Part shown: in pieces, positions 10,616 to 19,953 of the stretch
Position numbering within the stretch: the first letter of the stretch is position 1
Layout: the number at the start of each line of letters is the position of its first letter
Assembly: GCF_022012335.1 (NCBI RefSeq)
Contig: NZ_JAKLTO010000001.1
Span: forward strand, 372,001-436,000
Length of the DNA stretch: 64,000 bases
Direction: 5' to 3'
Source of the DNA: Flavobacterium sp. SM15
GTDB lineage: Bacteria > Bacteroidota > Bacteroidia > Flavobacteriales > Flavobacteriaceae
Position numbers and translations under genes: made by a program
The notes under the pieces: model-generated
What the model was told of the DNA's origin: nothing
Database searches by the model: none
Seen by the model: the letters and a program-made list of their open reading frames with translations, nothing else

Positions 10616-12514
10616 TTAGTACGCCCTTGCATCCTTACCTTCGTAGAAGTTCATGAATGCTCGGTTTACCACGCGGTTTCCACCATCGGTAGGGTAATTC
10701 CCTGTGAAGTACCAGTCTCCCAAGTTCTTAGGACACGCTTTATGTAAATTATCTACTGTTTGGAAAATAATTTTCACTTCGGCTTTTACTGATTCTTCGG
10801 TAAGCATCTCAGCTATTTTATCGGAGATCTCCTGATCGGTAAACGGCGCGTAAATTTCTTTTACATAATTCACTACTTCACTGTCGTGAAAATGCTCCTG
10901 CGCTTTCGATTTTTGATACACTTCTTCCACAATGTGGTACAGGTTTCGTTCTTTTAATAACGCCATCGCCGCGCGGAACGCCACCAGACCTTCCAGTTTT
11001 GCCATATCGATCCCGTAACAGTCCGGATAACGGATTTGTGGTGCCGATGAGACAATTACCAGTTTTTTAGGATGCAGGCGATCCAACATTTTGATGATAC
11101 TTTGTTTAAGTGTGGTTCCGCGTACAATACTGTCGTCGATGATTACCAGATTGTCCGTTGGTTTTACCACGCCATAGGTAACATCGTAAACATGTGCCAC
11201 CATATCATCACGGCTACTGTCTTCGGTAATGAACGTTCTTAGTTTTACGTCTTTGATCGCAATTTTTTCCGATCTAAGCTTTACCGATAAAATTTCCTGT
11301 AATTTCTCTGCAGAAAGCGAATCTTTATGAGCTAAAATATCGTTGATTTTGCGCTGGTTCAAAAAGTCATTGGCTGCTTCTACCATTCCGTAGAATGAGG
11401 TTTCTGCAGTGTTTGGGATATAGGAAAAAACCGTGTTGTCGGTATCATTATCAACTGCTTTTAAAACTGCCGGCATGATTAATTTTCCTAAATCTTTTCG
11501 TTCCTGATAAATTTCGGCATCACTTCCTCTGGAGAAGTAAATACGCTCAAACGAACAGGCTTTTAATGGCAAGGCCTCACGGATTTGTTCATCAATAACA
11601 CGGCCATCTTTTTTAACAATAATAGCATGTCCTGGAGTGATTTCCTTAATGGTCTCAAAAGGAACATTGAAAACTGTTTGGATTACCGGACGCTCGGAAG
11701 CCACCACCACAATTTCATCATCCTGATAGTAAAACGCCGGACGAATTCCAGCAGGATCACGGGTAACAAAAGCATCTCCATGACCTAACAAACCGGCCAT
11801 CGCGTAACCCCCATCCCAGTTTTTAGAAGCTCTACGTAAAATTCTTCCGATATCCAGTTTTTCAGCAATCACCGGAGAAGCTTCTCTTTTGCTTAACCCG
11901 TCATTTTTGCATTGTTGGTACAAATCGGTTACTTCATCGTCCAGAAAATGACCAATTTTTTCCATAACGGTAACCGTATCCGCCATTTCTTTCGGGTGTT
12001 GCCCTAAACGAACCAAATCCTCAAACAATTCCTTAACGTTGGTCATGTTGAAGTTTCCAGCCACAATCAAATTACGGTGCATCCAGTTGTTCTGACGCAA
12101 AAACGGGTGAACACTCTCGATGCTGTTTTTCCCAAAGGTACCGTAACGAACGTGTCCTAAAAACAACTCACCGATGTAGGGAATGTTTGCTTTTTGAAGC
12201 GCTACATTGTTTTGGTATTCAACATTTTGCTCCATTTCCTCATTAATACGATGATTGATTTGTGCAAAAATATCCTGAATCGGTTGCGCTTGATTGGAAC
12301 GCACTCGGCTAATGTATCGTTCTCCCGGCTCCACATCGAGTTTGATGCTGGCCAGACCGGCACCGTCCTGACCACGGTTGTGTTGCTTTTCCATTAACAG
12401 GTACATTTTCTGCACCCCATAAAAAGCCGAACCGTACTTTTCTTTATAGAATTCTAAAGGTTTTTTTAATCTTAAAAGGGCAATGCCACACTCGTGTTTT
12501 AAAGCGTCGCTCAT
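10616..12514 (-). CDS. purF: amidophosphoribosyltransferase, long Bacteroidota form
   Basis: A 632-residue protein catalysing the first step of purine synthesis: PRPP plus glutamine to phosphoribosylamine. The N-terminal class II glutaminase keeps its nucleophile as C9 in HECGIALLRL, followed by QHNRGQDGAGLASI. The PRPP-binding motif VIIDDSIVRGTT is near residues 457-468. It is over 100 residues longer than enterobacterial PurF, with insertions in both domains, which I know as a common Bacteroidota variant. The nucleophile must be exposed by removing eight residues. The purN gene lies 2.2 kb upstream on the same strand. Confidence 0.88.
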   Translation of the reverse strand: MSDALKHECGIALLRLKKPLEFYKEKYGSAFYGVQKMYLLMEKQHNRGQDGAGLASIKLDVEPGERYISRVRSNQAQPIQDIFAQINHRINEEMEQNVEYQNNVALQKANIPYIGELFLGHVRYGTFGKNSIESVHPFLRQNNWMHRNLIVAGNFNMTNVKELFEDLVRLGQHPKEMADTVTVMEKIGHFLDDEVTDLYQQCKNDGLSKREASPVIAEKLDIGRILRRASKNWDGGYAMAGLLGHGDAFVTRDPAGIRPAFYYQDDEIVVVASERPVIQTVFNVPFETIKEITPGHAIIVKKDGRVIDEQIREALPLKACSFERIYFSRGSDAEIYQERKDLGKLIMPAVLKAVDNDTDNTVFSYIPNTAETSFYGMVEAANDFLNQRKINDILAHKDSLSAEKLQEILSVKLRSEKIAIKDVKLRTFITEDSSRDDMVAHVYDVTYGVVKPTDNLVIIDDSIVRGTTLKQSIIKMLDRLHPKKLVIVSSAPQIRYPDCYGIDMAKLEGLVAFRAAMALLKERNLYHIVEEVYQKSKAQEHFHDSEVVNYVKEIYAPFTDQEISDKIAEMLTEESVKAEVKIIFQTVDNLHKACPKNLGDWYFTGNYPTDGGNRVVNRAFMNFYEGKDARAY

Positions 12515-12536
12515 AGTTGTTGTGTTGTTGTATTAA

Positions 12537-12563
12537 TTAAAAGAGCCCCGTTTCCGAGGCTCA
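12537..12563 (-). terminator. hairpin between pfkB-type kinase and purF
   Basis: On the minus strand GAGCCTCGG, AAA, then CGGGGCTC and TTTT form a slightly imperfect stem. It would end or attenuate transcription from the kinase gene before purF. Confidence 0.6.
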
Positions 12564-12574
12564 TGATTGTATAG

Positions 12575-13504
12575 TTAGTTTTCTAACGCGATTTCAAATT
12601 GTGTCAAGGCTTTAAACTGCTGCAAACGAGCGGAAACCTCTTCTTTTTTCAGGTTTTCCATTCGCTCGGTTCCGAATTTCTCCACACAGAACGAAGCCAG
12701 GTTTGAACCGTAAATGATTGCATTTTTCATGTTCTCGAACGAAACGTTTTCACTTTGGGTGATGAATCCTGCAAAACCTCCCGCAAAGGTATCTCCTGCT
12801 CCGGTTGGATCGAATACTTCTTCTAATGGTAAGGCCGGTGCGAAGAATACGTTTTTCTCATTAAACAATAAAGCGCCGTGTTCTCCTTTTTTGATCACTA
12901 CATATTTAGGTCCCATCGTATGAATTTTAGCCGCTGCTTTTACCAAAGAATATTCACCTGATAACTGACGTGCTTCTTCATCGTTGATTGTAATAACATC
13001 CACACGTTTGATTACGTCCATTAATTCCGGTAAAGCACAATCCATCCAGAAGTTCATTGTATCCAAAACCACTAATTTCGGCTTCACTTCCATTTGGTCC
13101 AAAACGCTGCTTTGTACCAGTGGGTGTAAATTTCCAAGCATTACCACATCAGCATTTTTAAAATCTGCTGGCACTTTTGGTTGAAAATCTGCCAATACGT
13201 TTAACTGTGTATCTAAAGTATCTCTTGAATTCAAGTCGTTGTGGTAACGACCACTCCAGAAGAACGTTTTTCCGCCCTGAACTACTTCAAGACCAGAAAG
13301 ATCAATGTTTTTATTTTTTAATAAATCAATATGTTCCTGTGGAAAATCATCCCCAACAACCGAAACAATTGCGGATTTCAAGTTAAAATGAGAAGCCGAA
13401 AGACCGATATACGTACCTGCTCCACCTAAAATTTTATCGGTTTTTCCGAAGGGAGTTTCAATTGCATCAAAGGCTACTGTGCCTACAATCAATAATTTAT
13501 TCAT
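12575..13504 (-). CDS. PfkB-family carbohydrate/nucleoside kinase
   Basis: A 309-residue ribokinase-fold kinase. The N-terminal glycine motif is ILGGAGTYIGLSASHF and the C-terminal PfkB signature DPTGAGDTFAGGF starts at D231, with D237 as the expected catalytic base. The substrate is not clear; a sugar or nucleoside is likely, and the position just before purF hints at ribose or purine nucleoside metabolism. A -7 box TACATTTG lies at 13529-13536 on the minus strand, 24 bases before the ATG. It is separated from purF by a hairpin, so co-transcription is partial at best. Confidence 0.85.
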   Translation of the reverse strand: MNKLLIVGTVAFDAIETPFGKTDKILGGAGTYIGLSASHFNLKSAIVSVVGDDFPQEHIDLLKNKNIDLSGLEVVQGGKTFFWSGRYHNDLNSRDTLDTQLNVLADFQPKVPADFKNADVVMLGNLHPLVQSSVLDQMEVKPKLVVLDTMNFWMDCALPELMDVIKRVDVITINDEEARQLSGEYSLVKAAAKIHTMGPKYVVIKKGEHGALLFNEKNVFFAPALPLEEVFDPTGAGDTFAGGFAGFITQSENVSFENMKNAIIYGSNLASFCVEKFGTERMENLKKEEVSARLQQFKALTQFEIALEN

Positions 13505-13528
13505 AAAAGGTTTCTAATTTTGAAGCTG

Positions 13529-13536
13529 CAAATGTA
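13529..13536 (-). promoter_or_regulatory. possible -7 box of the PfkB kinase gene
   Basis: TACATTTG on the minus strand fits TAnnTTTG; no clear -33 element is present. Confidence 0.35.
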
Positions 13537-13561
13537 CGATTTTGTTTTGGTTCTGAAAAGC

Positions 13562-14179
13562 CTATTTTTTGTTAAGATTTTCTACGCGTTTCCGGAGTTC
13601 TTTAAACGACTCGAACGGCCCTTTGGTAACAACCATATTTACCATAAACGCCGGTATACTCCCCCCTGGATTCCCGTAAATTTGCTGCACTACATAGGTT
13701 TGCTGTTCATTGATTTTTTTTAAAAACCAAAATCCTTTAAAGCTTTTCAAACGAACAATTCCTTCTTTCTCTTTCATCAAATTGTTTATCGGTAAAATGG
13801 TTATGAGTTGTTCGTTGGGTTTCTTACTAAGTGTAACACGCGATACATGATCCCGATCCTGAATCGGCCATCCCAAATGGTGCTTCATATAGAAAACCCA
13901 ACTGGTGTCTGAGGTCTTCCTGATCAGTTCACTGGTTCGGGTTTTGAAATTCCACTTTTTCAAGCTGTTAATGTCCAGAATTTGTTTAGCCACTGTATCA
14001 ATATTCGCTTGAACTGTCATCACAGCACGATACTCCTTAAATGGCGTAGTGTCAAGTTTAGTCAAATAAATCTTTATGCCTTCCCTATCTAAGGCAAGCT
14101 CCGATTTTTTCTGGGCATAAGTACAAAACCCCATCCACAGAAAAAAAACAACTAAAAAACGAAATTGGGACGTTCTCAT
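13562..14179 (-). CDS. secreted START-like domain protein
   Basis: A 205-residue protein with a signal peptide (about 1-23, ending TYAQ) followed by a START/polyketide-cyclase-like lipid-binding fold. The pattern (TVAKQILDINSLKKW, then WPIQDRDHVSRVTL, then GFWFLKKI) resembles bacterial StAR-related lipid-transfer proteins. It probably sits in the periplasm and binds a hydrophobic ligand, but the ligand is unknown. It is the last gene of a purN-rnhA-START run, 27 bases after rnhA. Confidence 0.7.
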   Translation of the reverse strand: MRTSQFRFLVVFFLWMGFCTYAQKKSELALDREGIKIYLTKLDTTPFKEYRAVMTVQANIDTVAKQILDINSLKKWNFKTRTSELIRKTSDTSWVFYMKHHLGWPIQDRDHVSRVTLSKKPNEQLITILPINNLMKEKEGIVRLKSFKGFWFLKKINEQQTYVVQQIYGNPGGSIPAFMVNMVVTKGPFESFKELRKRVENLNKK

Positions 14180-14206
14180 CCCTTAAAGTTATGAAAATCA
14201 AGCAAA

Positions 14207-14677
14207 TTAATCACCCTGGTTTTCGTAAAAAGTATCTATAGAAAGATTTTTTTCAGCAGAAGCCATTACCGCAAGCGCATCACAACGCTCGTTTTGCGGA
14301 TGGTTGTTGTGTCCTTTAATCCATTTGAAATCGACTTGATGCTTTCGGTAAATTTTTAAAAAACGCATCCATAAATCAGGGTTTTTCTTGCCTTTATATC
14401 CAATTTTCTCCCAACCGAACACCCAACCTTTGGTTACCGAATCCACTACATACTTCGAATCGGAAACCACTAACACTTTCGTACCTTGAATTTTAAGTTT
14501 TTCCAGACCTACAATTACCGCCAAAAGCTCCATTCGATTATTGGTCGTTAAACGAAAGCCTTCATAAAATTCTTTTTTATACGGTTTCCCAACCCACTCC
14601 AAAACAACACCATAACCGCCCGGGCCAGGATTTCCTTTGGCTGCACCATCAGTATAAATATGGACTTCGTGGTTCAA
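14207..14677 (-). CDS. rnhA: ribonuclease HI
   Basis: A 156-residue enzyme that cuts the RNA of RNA-DNA hybrids. The four acidic catalytic residues are D10 (YTDGAAKGNPG), E50 (NNRMELLAVI), D73 (VVSDSKYV) and D133 (NERCDALAV), with H123 in the flexible loop. Length is that of the E. coli enzyme. The start appears to be TTG at 14675-14677; no ATG is available before the first catalytic aspartate. It follows purN by 15 bases and is probably co-transcribed with it. Confidence 0.93.
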   Translation of the reverse strand: MNHEVHIYTDGAAKGNPGPGGYGVVLEWVGKPYKKEFYEGFRLTTNNRMELLAVIVGLEKLKIQGTKVLVVSDSKYVVDSVTKGWVFGWEKIGYKGKKNPDLWMRFLKIYRKHQVDFKWIKGHNNHPQNERCDALAVMASAEKNLSIDTFYENQGD

Positions 14678-14692
14678 AATTGTCGGTTAAAA

Positions 14693-15256
14693 TTATTGAT
14701 TTATGAGCTGCTCAATTACCCGAGGAAAATGTTTATGTTCCAGTTGATGTACTTTTTGCGCAACCTCTTCCGGGGTCAAGCAATCTTCAATATTTGTGGA
14801 AGCCTGAAAAATAATCGCCCCTTCGTCGTAATGTTCGTTTACATAATGAATGGAAATTCCGGTTTCCTTTTCATTATTTTCCAAAACAGCCTTATGAACA
14901 TTCATCCCATACATCCCTTTTCCTCCATATTTTGGAAGCAAGGCCGGATGCACATTAATTACTTGATTTGGATATTGGGCGATAATTTCAGCCGGAAACA
15001 TTAAAAGAAAACCGGCCAGCACAATTAAATCCGGTTGGATTTCATTTATTTTTTGCAGTACCGTACCGTCGGAAAGCTCAGTTTTATTAAAAACAATCGT
15101 TTCAACATTTTGATTTTCAGCACGCTGCAAAACTTTGGCATGTGGATTGTTAGTAAGAACTGCGACTACGGTTCCTTGACTTTTATTTTTGAAATGTAAG
15201 ATGATGTTTTCGGCATTCGAGCCGGAGCCGGAAGCAAAAATTACTATTTTTTTCAT
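14693..15256 (-). CDS. purN: phosphoribosylglycinamide formyltransferase
   Basis: A 187-residue enzyme transferring a formyl group from 10-formyltetrahydrofolate to GAR, the third step of purine synthesis. The phosphate-binding start FASGSGSNAENI and the catalytic triad N101, H103 (INVHPALLPKYGG) and D144 (EHYDEGAI) are intact. It heads a minus-strand run with rnhA and the START-like gene and is divergent from acpP. Confidence 0.94.
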   Translation of the reverse strand: MKKIVIFASGSGSNAENIILHFKNKSQGTVVAVLTNNPHAKVLQRAENQNVETIVFNKTELSDGTVLQKINEIQPDLIVLAGFLLMFPAEIIAQYPNQVINVHPALLPKYGGKGMYGMNVHKAVLENNEKETGISIHYVNEHYDEGAIIFQASTNIEDCLTPEEVAQKVHQLEHKHFPRVIEQLINQ

Positions 15257-15395
15257 CTATCCTGTAATTTTTATTACGCAGAAACAAGCGTTTTCACACT
15301 GCAAAAAAAAGAATAATAAATGATAATAAATAGAAAATGGAAGCCTTTGTAAAATTATTTTTTTAATTTCGTAGTCACATTTATTAACTAAAATG

Positions 15396-15424
15396 TTGTT
15401 TTAAAATAAAGTTTTTTATTTTTG
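15396..15424 (+). promoter_or_regulatory. predicted promoter of acpP
   Basis: TTG (15396-15398), an 18-base gap, then TATTTTTG (15417-15424), 30 bases before the acpP ATG. Both boxes fit the Bacteroidota consensus. Confidence 0.55.
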
Positions 15425-15454
15425 CCAACAAATTAAATTTAAAAATTGAAAATT

Positions 15455-15691
15455 ATGTCAGACATTGCATCAAGAGTAAAGGCGATTATCGTAGACAAAT
15501 TAGGTGTTGACGAAAACGAAGTTGTTTCAGAAGCAAGCTTCACTAACGATTTAGGAGCTGATTCATTAGACACTGTTGAGCTAATCATGGAGTTCGAAAA
15601 AGAATTCGACATTCAAATTCCAGACGACCAAGCGGAAAACATTTCTACAGTTGGTCAGGCTATCTCTTACATCGAAGAAGCTAAAAAATAA
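15455..15691 (+). CDS. acpP: acyl carrier protein
   Basis: A 78-residue acidic protein that carries growing acyl chains on 4'-phosphopantetheine. The attachment serine is S37 in [13 protein letters not shown] start it at the ATG at 15455, which gives the standard [13 protein letters not shown]-terminus; the upstream in-frame TTG would add three residues only. It sits directly before fabF, the usual arrangement, separated by a pair of hairpins that may set the very different expression levels of the two genes. Confidence 0.97.
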   Translation: MSDIASRVKAIIVDKLGVDENEVVSEASFTNDLGADSLDTVELIMEFEKEFDIQIPDDQAENISTVGQAISYIEEAKK

Positions 15692-15702
15692 TAAATATAC
15701 AT

Positions 15703-15840
15703 CCCATGTGCTCTTAGGAACACATGGGAGTTATTATTTTTTACTCACCTTTTGATTAAAGTGAACATCCGATTGGAAACAATCAACAAAATAAAACTTA
15801 ATTGCCCATGTTTCCTTTACCTTACAGAAAGTAGCATGGG
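15703..15840 (+). promoter_or_regulatory. paired hairpins between acpP and fabF
   Basis: Hairpin 1 is CCCATGTG (15703-15710) with CACATGGG (15721-15728), followed by a U-rich tail, and could be a terminator or attenuator. Hairpin 2 pairs CCCATG (15805-15810) with CATGGG (15835-15840). Since both use the same stem sequence, the outer arms could also pair with each other. Confidence 0.5.
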
Positions 15841-15872
15841 TTTATTTGTTTCAATACAATAACAATTATATT

Positions 15873-17126
15873 ATGGCATTAAAGCGAGTTGTAGTAACAG
15901 GTTTAGGCGCATTGACCCCGATTGGCAACAACATCCAGGAATACTGGGATGGTTTGATAAACGGAAAAAGTGGCGCTGCCCCAATAACATATTACGATAC
16001 CGAAAAACACAAAACCAAGTTTGCATGTGAGGTTAAAGGCTTCAACATTGAAGACTATATGGATCGTAAGGAAGCTCGCCGTTTGGATAAATTTGCCCAA
16101 TATGCTATTGCCGCTAGTGATGAAGCCATCAAAGATGCAGGGATTACTTTAGAAAACGTTGACAAATACCGAGTTGGAGTTATCTGGGGAGCCGGAATCG
16201 GAGGTTTGGAAACTTTCCAGGAGGAAGTGATCAACTATGCTAAAGGCGATGGAACGCCTCGTTTCAATCCGTTCTTTATCCCTAAAATGATTGCCGATAT
16301 TGCTCCGGGACACATTTCGATGAGAAATGGGTTTATGGGACCGAACTATACAACCGTTTCGGCTTGTGCTTCTTCGGCAAATGCATTGGTTGATGCTTTC
16401 AACTACATTCGTTTGGGTATGTGTGACGTAATTGTTTCCGGAGGTTCGGAAGCAGCCGTGACCATTGCCGGTATGGGTGGATTCAACTCTATGCAAGCCT
16501 TATCCACTAGAAATGAGAGCCCTGAAACGGCATCGCGTCCCTTCGATGCAACCCGTGACGGTTTCGTCTTAGGAGAAGGAGCAGGAGCCTTGGTTTTAGA
16601 AGAATACGAACACGCAAAAGCGCGTGGGGCGAAAATATATTGTGAAGTAGGTGGTGGAGGTTTATCTTCGGATGCTTACCATTTGACCGCTCCGCACCCG
16701 GAAGGAATCGGTGTTATTGCCGTAATGAAAAACTGTTTGAACGACGCTGGTATGAAACCGGAAGATGTAGACCACATCAACACACACGGAACATCCACTC
16801 CTCTAGGAGATGTTGCAGAATTAAAAGCAATTAGTGCGGTTTTTGGTGAACATGCGAAAAACATCAACATCAATTCGACAAAATCCATGACCGGTCACTT
16901 ATTAGGTGCTGCAGGAGCTATCGAAGCCATTGCCTCAATTTTAGCGATGCAAAACGGAATCGTTCCACCAACGATCAATCACTCAGTGGTAGATGAAAAC
17001 ATCGACCCTAGTTTGAACCTAACATTAAACAAACCACAAAAAAGAGACGTAAAAGTAGCCATGAGCAACACGTTCGGTTTTGGGGGTCACAATGCTTGTG
17101 TATTGTTCAAAAGACTAGAGTCATAA
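15873..17126 (+). CDS. fabF: beta-ketoacyl-ACP synthase II
   Basis: A 417-residue elongating condensing enzyme of type II fatty acid synthesis. The catalytic triad is C165 (TVSACASSANAL), H305 (NTHGTSTPLGD) and H342 (MTGHLLGAAGA), with the usual K337. I start at the ATG at 15873, giving the standard MALKRVVVTGLGA; the upstream TTG would add nine asparagine-rich residues. It lies between acpP and rnc, an arrangement widely conserved in bacteria. Confidence 0.96.
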   Translation: MALKRVVVTGLGALTPIGNNIQEYWDGLINGKSGAAPITYYDTEKHKTKFACEVKGFNIEDYMDRKEARRLDKFAQYAIAASDEAIKDAGITLENVDKYRVGVIWGAGIGGLETFQEEVINYAKGDGTPRFNPFFIPKMIADIAPGHISMRNGFMGPNYTTVSACASSANALVDAFNYIRLGMCDVIVSGGSEAAVTIAGMGGFNSMQALSTRNESPETASRPFDATRDGFVLGEGAGALVLEEYEHAKARGAKIYCEVGGGGLSSDAYHLTAPHPEGIGVIAVMKNCLNDAGMKPEDVDHINTHGTSTPLGDVAELKAISAVFGEHAKNININSTKSMTGHLLGAAGAIEAIASILAMQNGIVPPTINHSVVDENIDPSLNLTLNKPQKRDVKVAMSNTFGFGGHNACVLFKRLES

Positions 17127-17135
17127 TACGTTTTT

Positions 17136-17885
17136 ATGAAACGCATCATCAAGAAAATATTTCAAAATTCCCGCTCTGCAGAAGACGGGATTTTTTTTGA
17201 TGAACTTCAGAAAATCTTAGGTTTTAATCCTGTCGACTTAAATAATTATCGGACAGCTTTTACGCATCGTTCCATGAACAAAACCGATGAAAAAGGCCAT
17301 CCTTTAAATTATGAACGTTTGGAATTTTTAGGCGATGCGATGCTGGGTTCTGTAATTGCCGCACATCTTTTTAACGAAGTACCGGCCGGAGACGAAGGCT
17401 ATCTCACCAAAATGCGTTCTAAAATTGTGAGCCGCGACCATTTAAACGAATTAGGTAAAGACCTGAACCTGATTAAACATGTACAGAGTAAAGTTTCTTC
17501 TCAACATTTTGGAGAAAACATACACGGAAATTTATTTGAGGCTTTAATCGGAGCCATTTATCTGGATCGAGGCTTTGCATTTTGTGAAAAATTCATCCAG
17601 AAAAAAGTAATTGCCCCTTATGTAGACATTCCGAAATTAGAAGGAAAGGTCATCAGTTATAAGAGTCTGGTAATTGAATGGTGTCAAAAAGAAAAAAAAT
17701 CTTTCCATTACGATGTTTTTGAAGACAACGGTAACGAAGGTGTTAAATATTTCGGGGTAAAACTCAAGATTGACAACAAAATAGTCGCCCGTGCCCGAGC
17801 TACTTCAAAGAAAAAAGCAGAAGAAAAAGCTTCACAACGAGCCTATTTCGCTTTTCAGGAAAAAATGGACACTAAAAACAACTAA
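17136..17885 (+). CDS. rnc: ribonuclease III
   Basis: A 249-residue double-stranded-RNA endonuclease that matures rRNA and processes structured mRNA. The signature ERLEFLGDAML spans residues 60-70 with E60 and D67 metal ligands, a second acidic cluster is ENIHGNLFEALIGAIY, and the C-terminal 75 residues form a double-stranded-RNA-binding domain ending ARATSKKKAEEKASQRA. It starts nine bases after fabF and is likely co-transcribed. Confidence 0.95.
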   Translation: MKRIIKKIFQNSRSAEDGIFFDELQKILGFNPVDLNNYRTAFTHRSMNKTDEKGHPLNYERLEFLGDAMLGSVIAAHLFNEVPAGDEGYLTKMRSKIVSRDHLNELGKDLNLIKHVQSKVSSQHFGENIHGNLFEALIGAIYLDRGFAFCEKFIQKKVIAPYVDIPKLEGKVISYKSLVIEWCQKEKKSFHYDVFEDNGNEGVKYFGVKLKIDNKIVARARATSKKKAEEKASQRAYFAFQEKMDTKNN

Positions 17886-17981
17886 CTACTACAACTTTAG
17901 GGTACTAATTTAACGTTAACAACGCGGCACACTGTTTTTTTCATAGTTTAATGTAGTATATTTACGTTAGAATAAAAACCA

Positions 17982-18467
17982 ATGGGCATTATCAAATTAC
18001 AAATCGACGATTTCAGTTCGGTAGATTATCAGCTGATTGCAATCCATTCCACATTGGAAGATTATCGATTGGCCTATTTTGTTAACCAGACCCTTTCGGT
18101 TTCCTTCGAAAAAAGCCAGAAAGACATCGGCATTCAAATTCCGGAAGGCAAAAGTCATTTTACCCGCTTCATTTACGAAGACCAGGAAAATGAACTGTTC
18201 TGGAATCTGATCCCCAACAAAACCAAAGTTATTACAAAACAAACCAAAGCGACTTCCCTGTTCGAGGAAACAGAATTGGACATCACCACCAATATTTACC
18301 TGCTTCCCGAGCTTAAGAAAGTCGATTATTTATTAAAAATTGAACAGGTAGACGATTTTTTTGATACGGAAACCCTCTTGGAAGAGTTACTTACCATCCG
18401 ACAAATCACCACTGCCTATTCCATAGATCAAAGCAAACTAAAATCGAAAAATAATTTAATATTCTGA
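17982..18467 (+). CDS. IPExxxVDY family protein
   Basis: A 161-residue protein of the Bacteroidota-specific IPExxxVDY family, named after a short motif seen here as LPELKKVDY (residues 108-116). Function is unknown. It has no signal peptide or membrane segment and is rich in acidic residues. It ends four bases before pyk, a pairing I recall as common in this phylum, so a link to pyruvate kinase expression or assembly is possible but unproven. Confidence 0.8.
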   Translation: MGIIKLQIDDFSSVDYQLIAIHSTLEDYRLAYFVNQTLSVSFEKSQKDIGIQIPEGKSHFTRFIYEDQENELFWNLIPNKTKVITKQTKATSLFEETELDITTNIYLLPELKKVDYLLKIEQVDDFFDTETLLEELLTIRQITTAYSIDQSKLKSKNNLIF

Positions 18468-18471
18468 TACA

Positions 18472-19902
18472 ATGCCAACAAGAAAAAAGACGAAGATTGT
18501 AGCGACACTTGGCCCTGCATGCAGCACCAGAGAAGTGATAAAAGAGATGATTGATGCAGGAGTAAACGTTTTTAGAATTAACTTTTCCCATGCCGATTAT
18601 ACCGATGTACAAGAGCGCATCGACATCATTAGAGGTTTAAATGACGAATTTGGCTATACCACCTCCATATTAGCGGATTTACAAGGACCAAAGTTACGCG
18701 TTGGCGTAATGAAGGAAGATGTTGTAGTCAATAAAGGCGACAAAATCACTTTTACCACCAAAGAAGACATCTTAGGAACGTCCGAAAAGGTCTATATGAA
18801 TTATAAAGAATTCCCTAAAGATGTAAATCCCGGGGAGCGTATTCTTTTGGACGACGGAAAACTGATTTTCGAAGTTTTAAAAACTGACAAAAAAACAGAA
18901 GTACAGGCGGTTGTTGTTCAAGGCGGGCCTTTAAAATCTAAAAAAGGCGTAAACCTTCCCAATACGAAAGTTTCCTTGCCGGCACTAACAGAAAAAGACA
19001 TTCGAGATGCTCACTTTGCCATTAAAGCTGATGTGGATTGGATCGCGCTATCCTTTGTAAGAACTCAGGAAGATTTAAAAGATTTACGCGATTTGATCAG
19101 CGCTAATTCCGATCATAAAATTCCGATTATAGCCAAAATTGAAAAACCGGAAGCCGTGGACAATATCGATAAAATTGTCGCATATTGTGATGGTTTGATG
19201 GTGGCTCGTGGTGATTTGGGCGTTGAAATTCCGGCGCAGGAAGTTCCTCTAATTCAGAAAAAATTAGTGCACCGTGCTAAAACGGCTAGAATACCGGTAA
19301 TTATCGCAACCCAAATGATGGAAACCATGATTACCAGTTTAACTCCAACGCGTGCCGAGGTAAACGACGTGGCGAATTCAGTAATGGATGGTGCCGATGC
19401 CGTAATGCTTTCCGGAGAAACTTCGGTTGGTAATTATCCGGTACAGGTAATTGAGACCATGACCAAAATCATTGAAAGTGTGGAAGATTCACCACTAATT
19501 CAGGTGCCACAAAATCAGCCTCAAATCAAAACCAATCGTTACATTACCAAAAACATCTGTTACCACGCAGCGGTTTTAGCCAATGATATTGATGCGAAAG
19601 CCATTACTACCCTAACCAACAGTGGTTATACGGCTTTTCAGGTTTCAGCTTGGCGTCCGCACTCTCATGTTTTGGTATTTACATCCAACAAGCGCATCCT
19701 TACCCAATTGAATTTATTATGGGGAGTAAATGCTTTTTTTTACGATAAATTCGTTAGTACAGACGACACGATCGACGACATTAATGCTATTTGTAAAGAA
19801 AAAGGATTTGTAAAACAAGGGGATATGTTGGTAAACTTAGCTGCCATGCCGGTTACTGCTAAAGGAATGGTAAACACACTTAGAATTTCCGAAATCGAAT
19901 AG
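18472..19902 (+). CDS. pyk: pyruvate kinase
   Basis: A 476-residue glycolytic enzyme making pyruvate and ATP from phosphoenolpyruvate and ADP. The N-terminus TKIVATLGPACSTREVI, the substrate-binding RINFSHADY and the active-site block IIAKIEKPEAVDNID with VARGDLGVEIP are all intact. The C-terminal allosteric domain is present (TNSGYTAFQVSAWRP). It is preceded by the IPExxxVDY gene and followed 51 bases later by a BI-1 family gene. Confidence 0.96.
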   Translation: MPTRKKTKIVATLGPACSTREVIKEMIDAGVNVFRINFSHADYTDVQERIDIIRGLNDEFGYTTSILADLQGPKLRVGVMKEDVVVNKGDKITFTTKEDILGTSEKVYMNYKEFPKDVNPGERILLDDGKLIFEVLKTDKKTEVQAVVVQGGPLKSKKGVNLPNTKVSLPALTEKDIRDAHFAIKADVDWIALSFVRTQEDLKDLRDLISANSDHKIPIIAKIEKPEAVDNIDKIVAYCDGLMVARGDLGVEIPAQEVPLIQKKLVHRAKTARIPVIIATQMMETMITSLTPTRAEVNDVANSVMDGADAVMLSGETSVGNYPVQVIETMTKIIESVEDSPLIQVPQNQPQIKTNRYITKNICYHAAVLANDIDAKAITTLTNSGYTAFQVSAWRPHSHVLVFTSNKRILTQLNLLWGVNAFFYDKFVSTDDTIDDINAICKEKGFVKQGDMLVNLAAMPVTAKGMVNTLRISEIE

Positions 19903-19922
19903 GTTATTTTCCTACAAATTAA

Positions 19923-19930
19923 TATATTTG
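19923..19930 (+). promoter_or_regulatory. possible -7 box before the BI-1 family gene
   Basis: TATATTTG, 23 bases before the ATG, fits TAnnTTTG. A -33 element is not obvious. Confidence 0.35.
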
Positions 19931-19953
19931 ATTTTATACAAAAAAAAAGTTTT

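Noticed and set aside
16149..16496. 115-codon minus-strand ORF inside fabF
   Set aside because: It lies wholly within a strongly conserved gene, has a histidine- and serine-rich random composition and no family resemblance.
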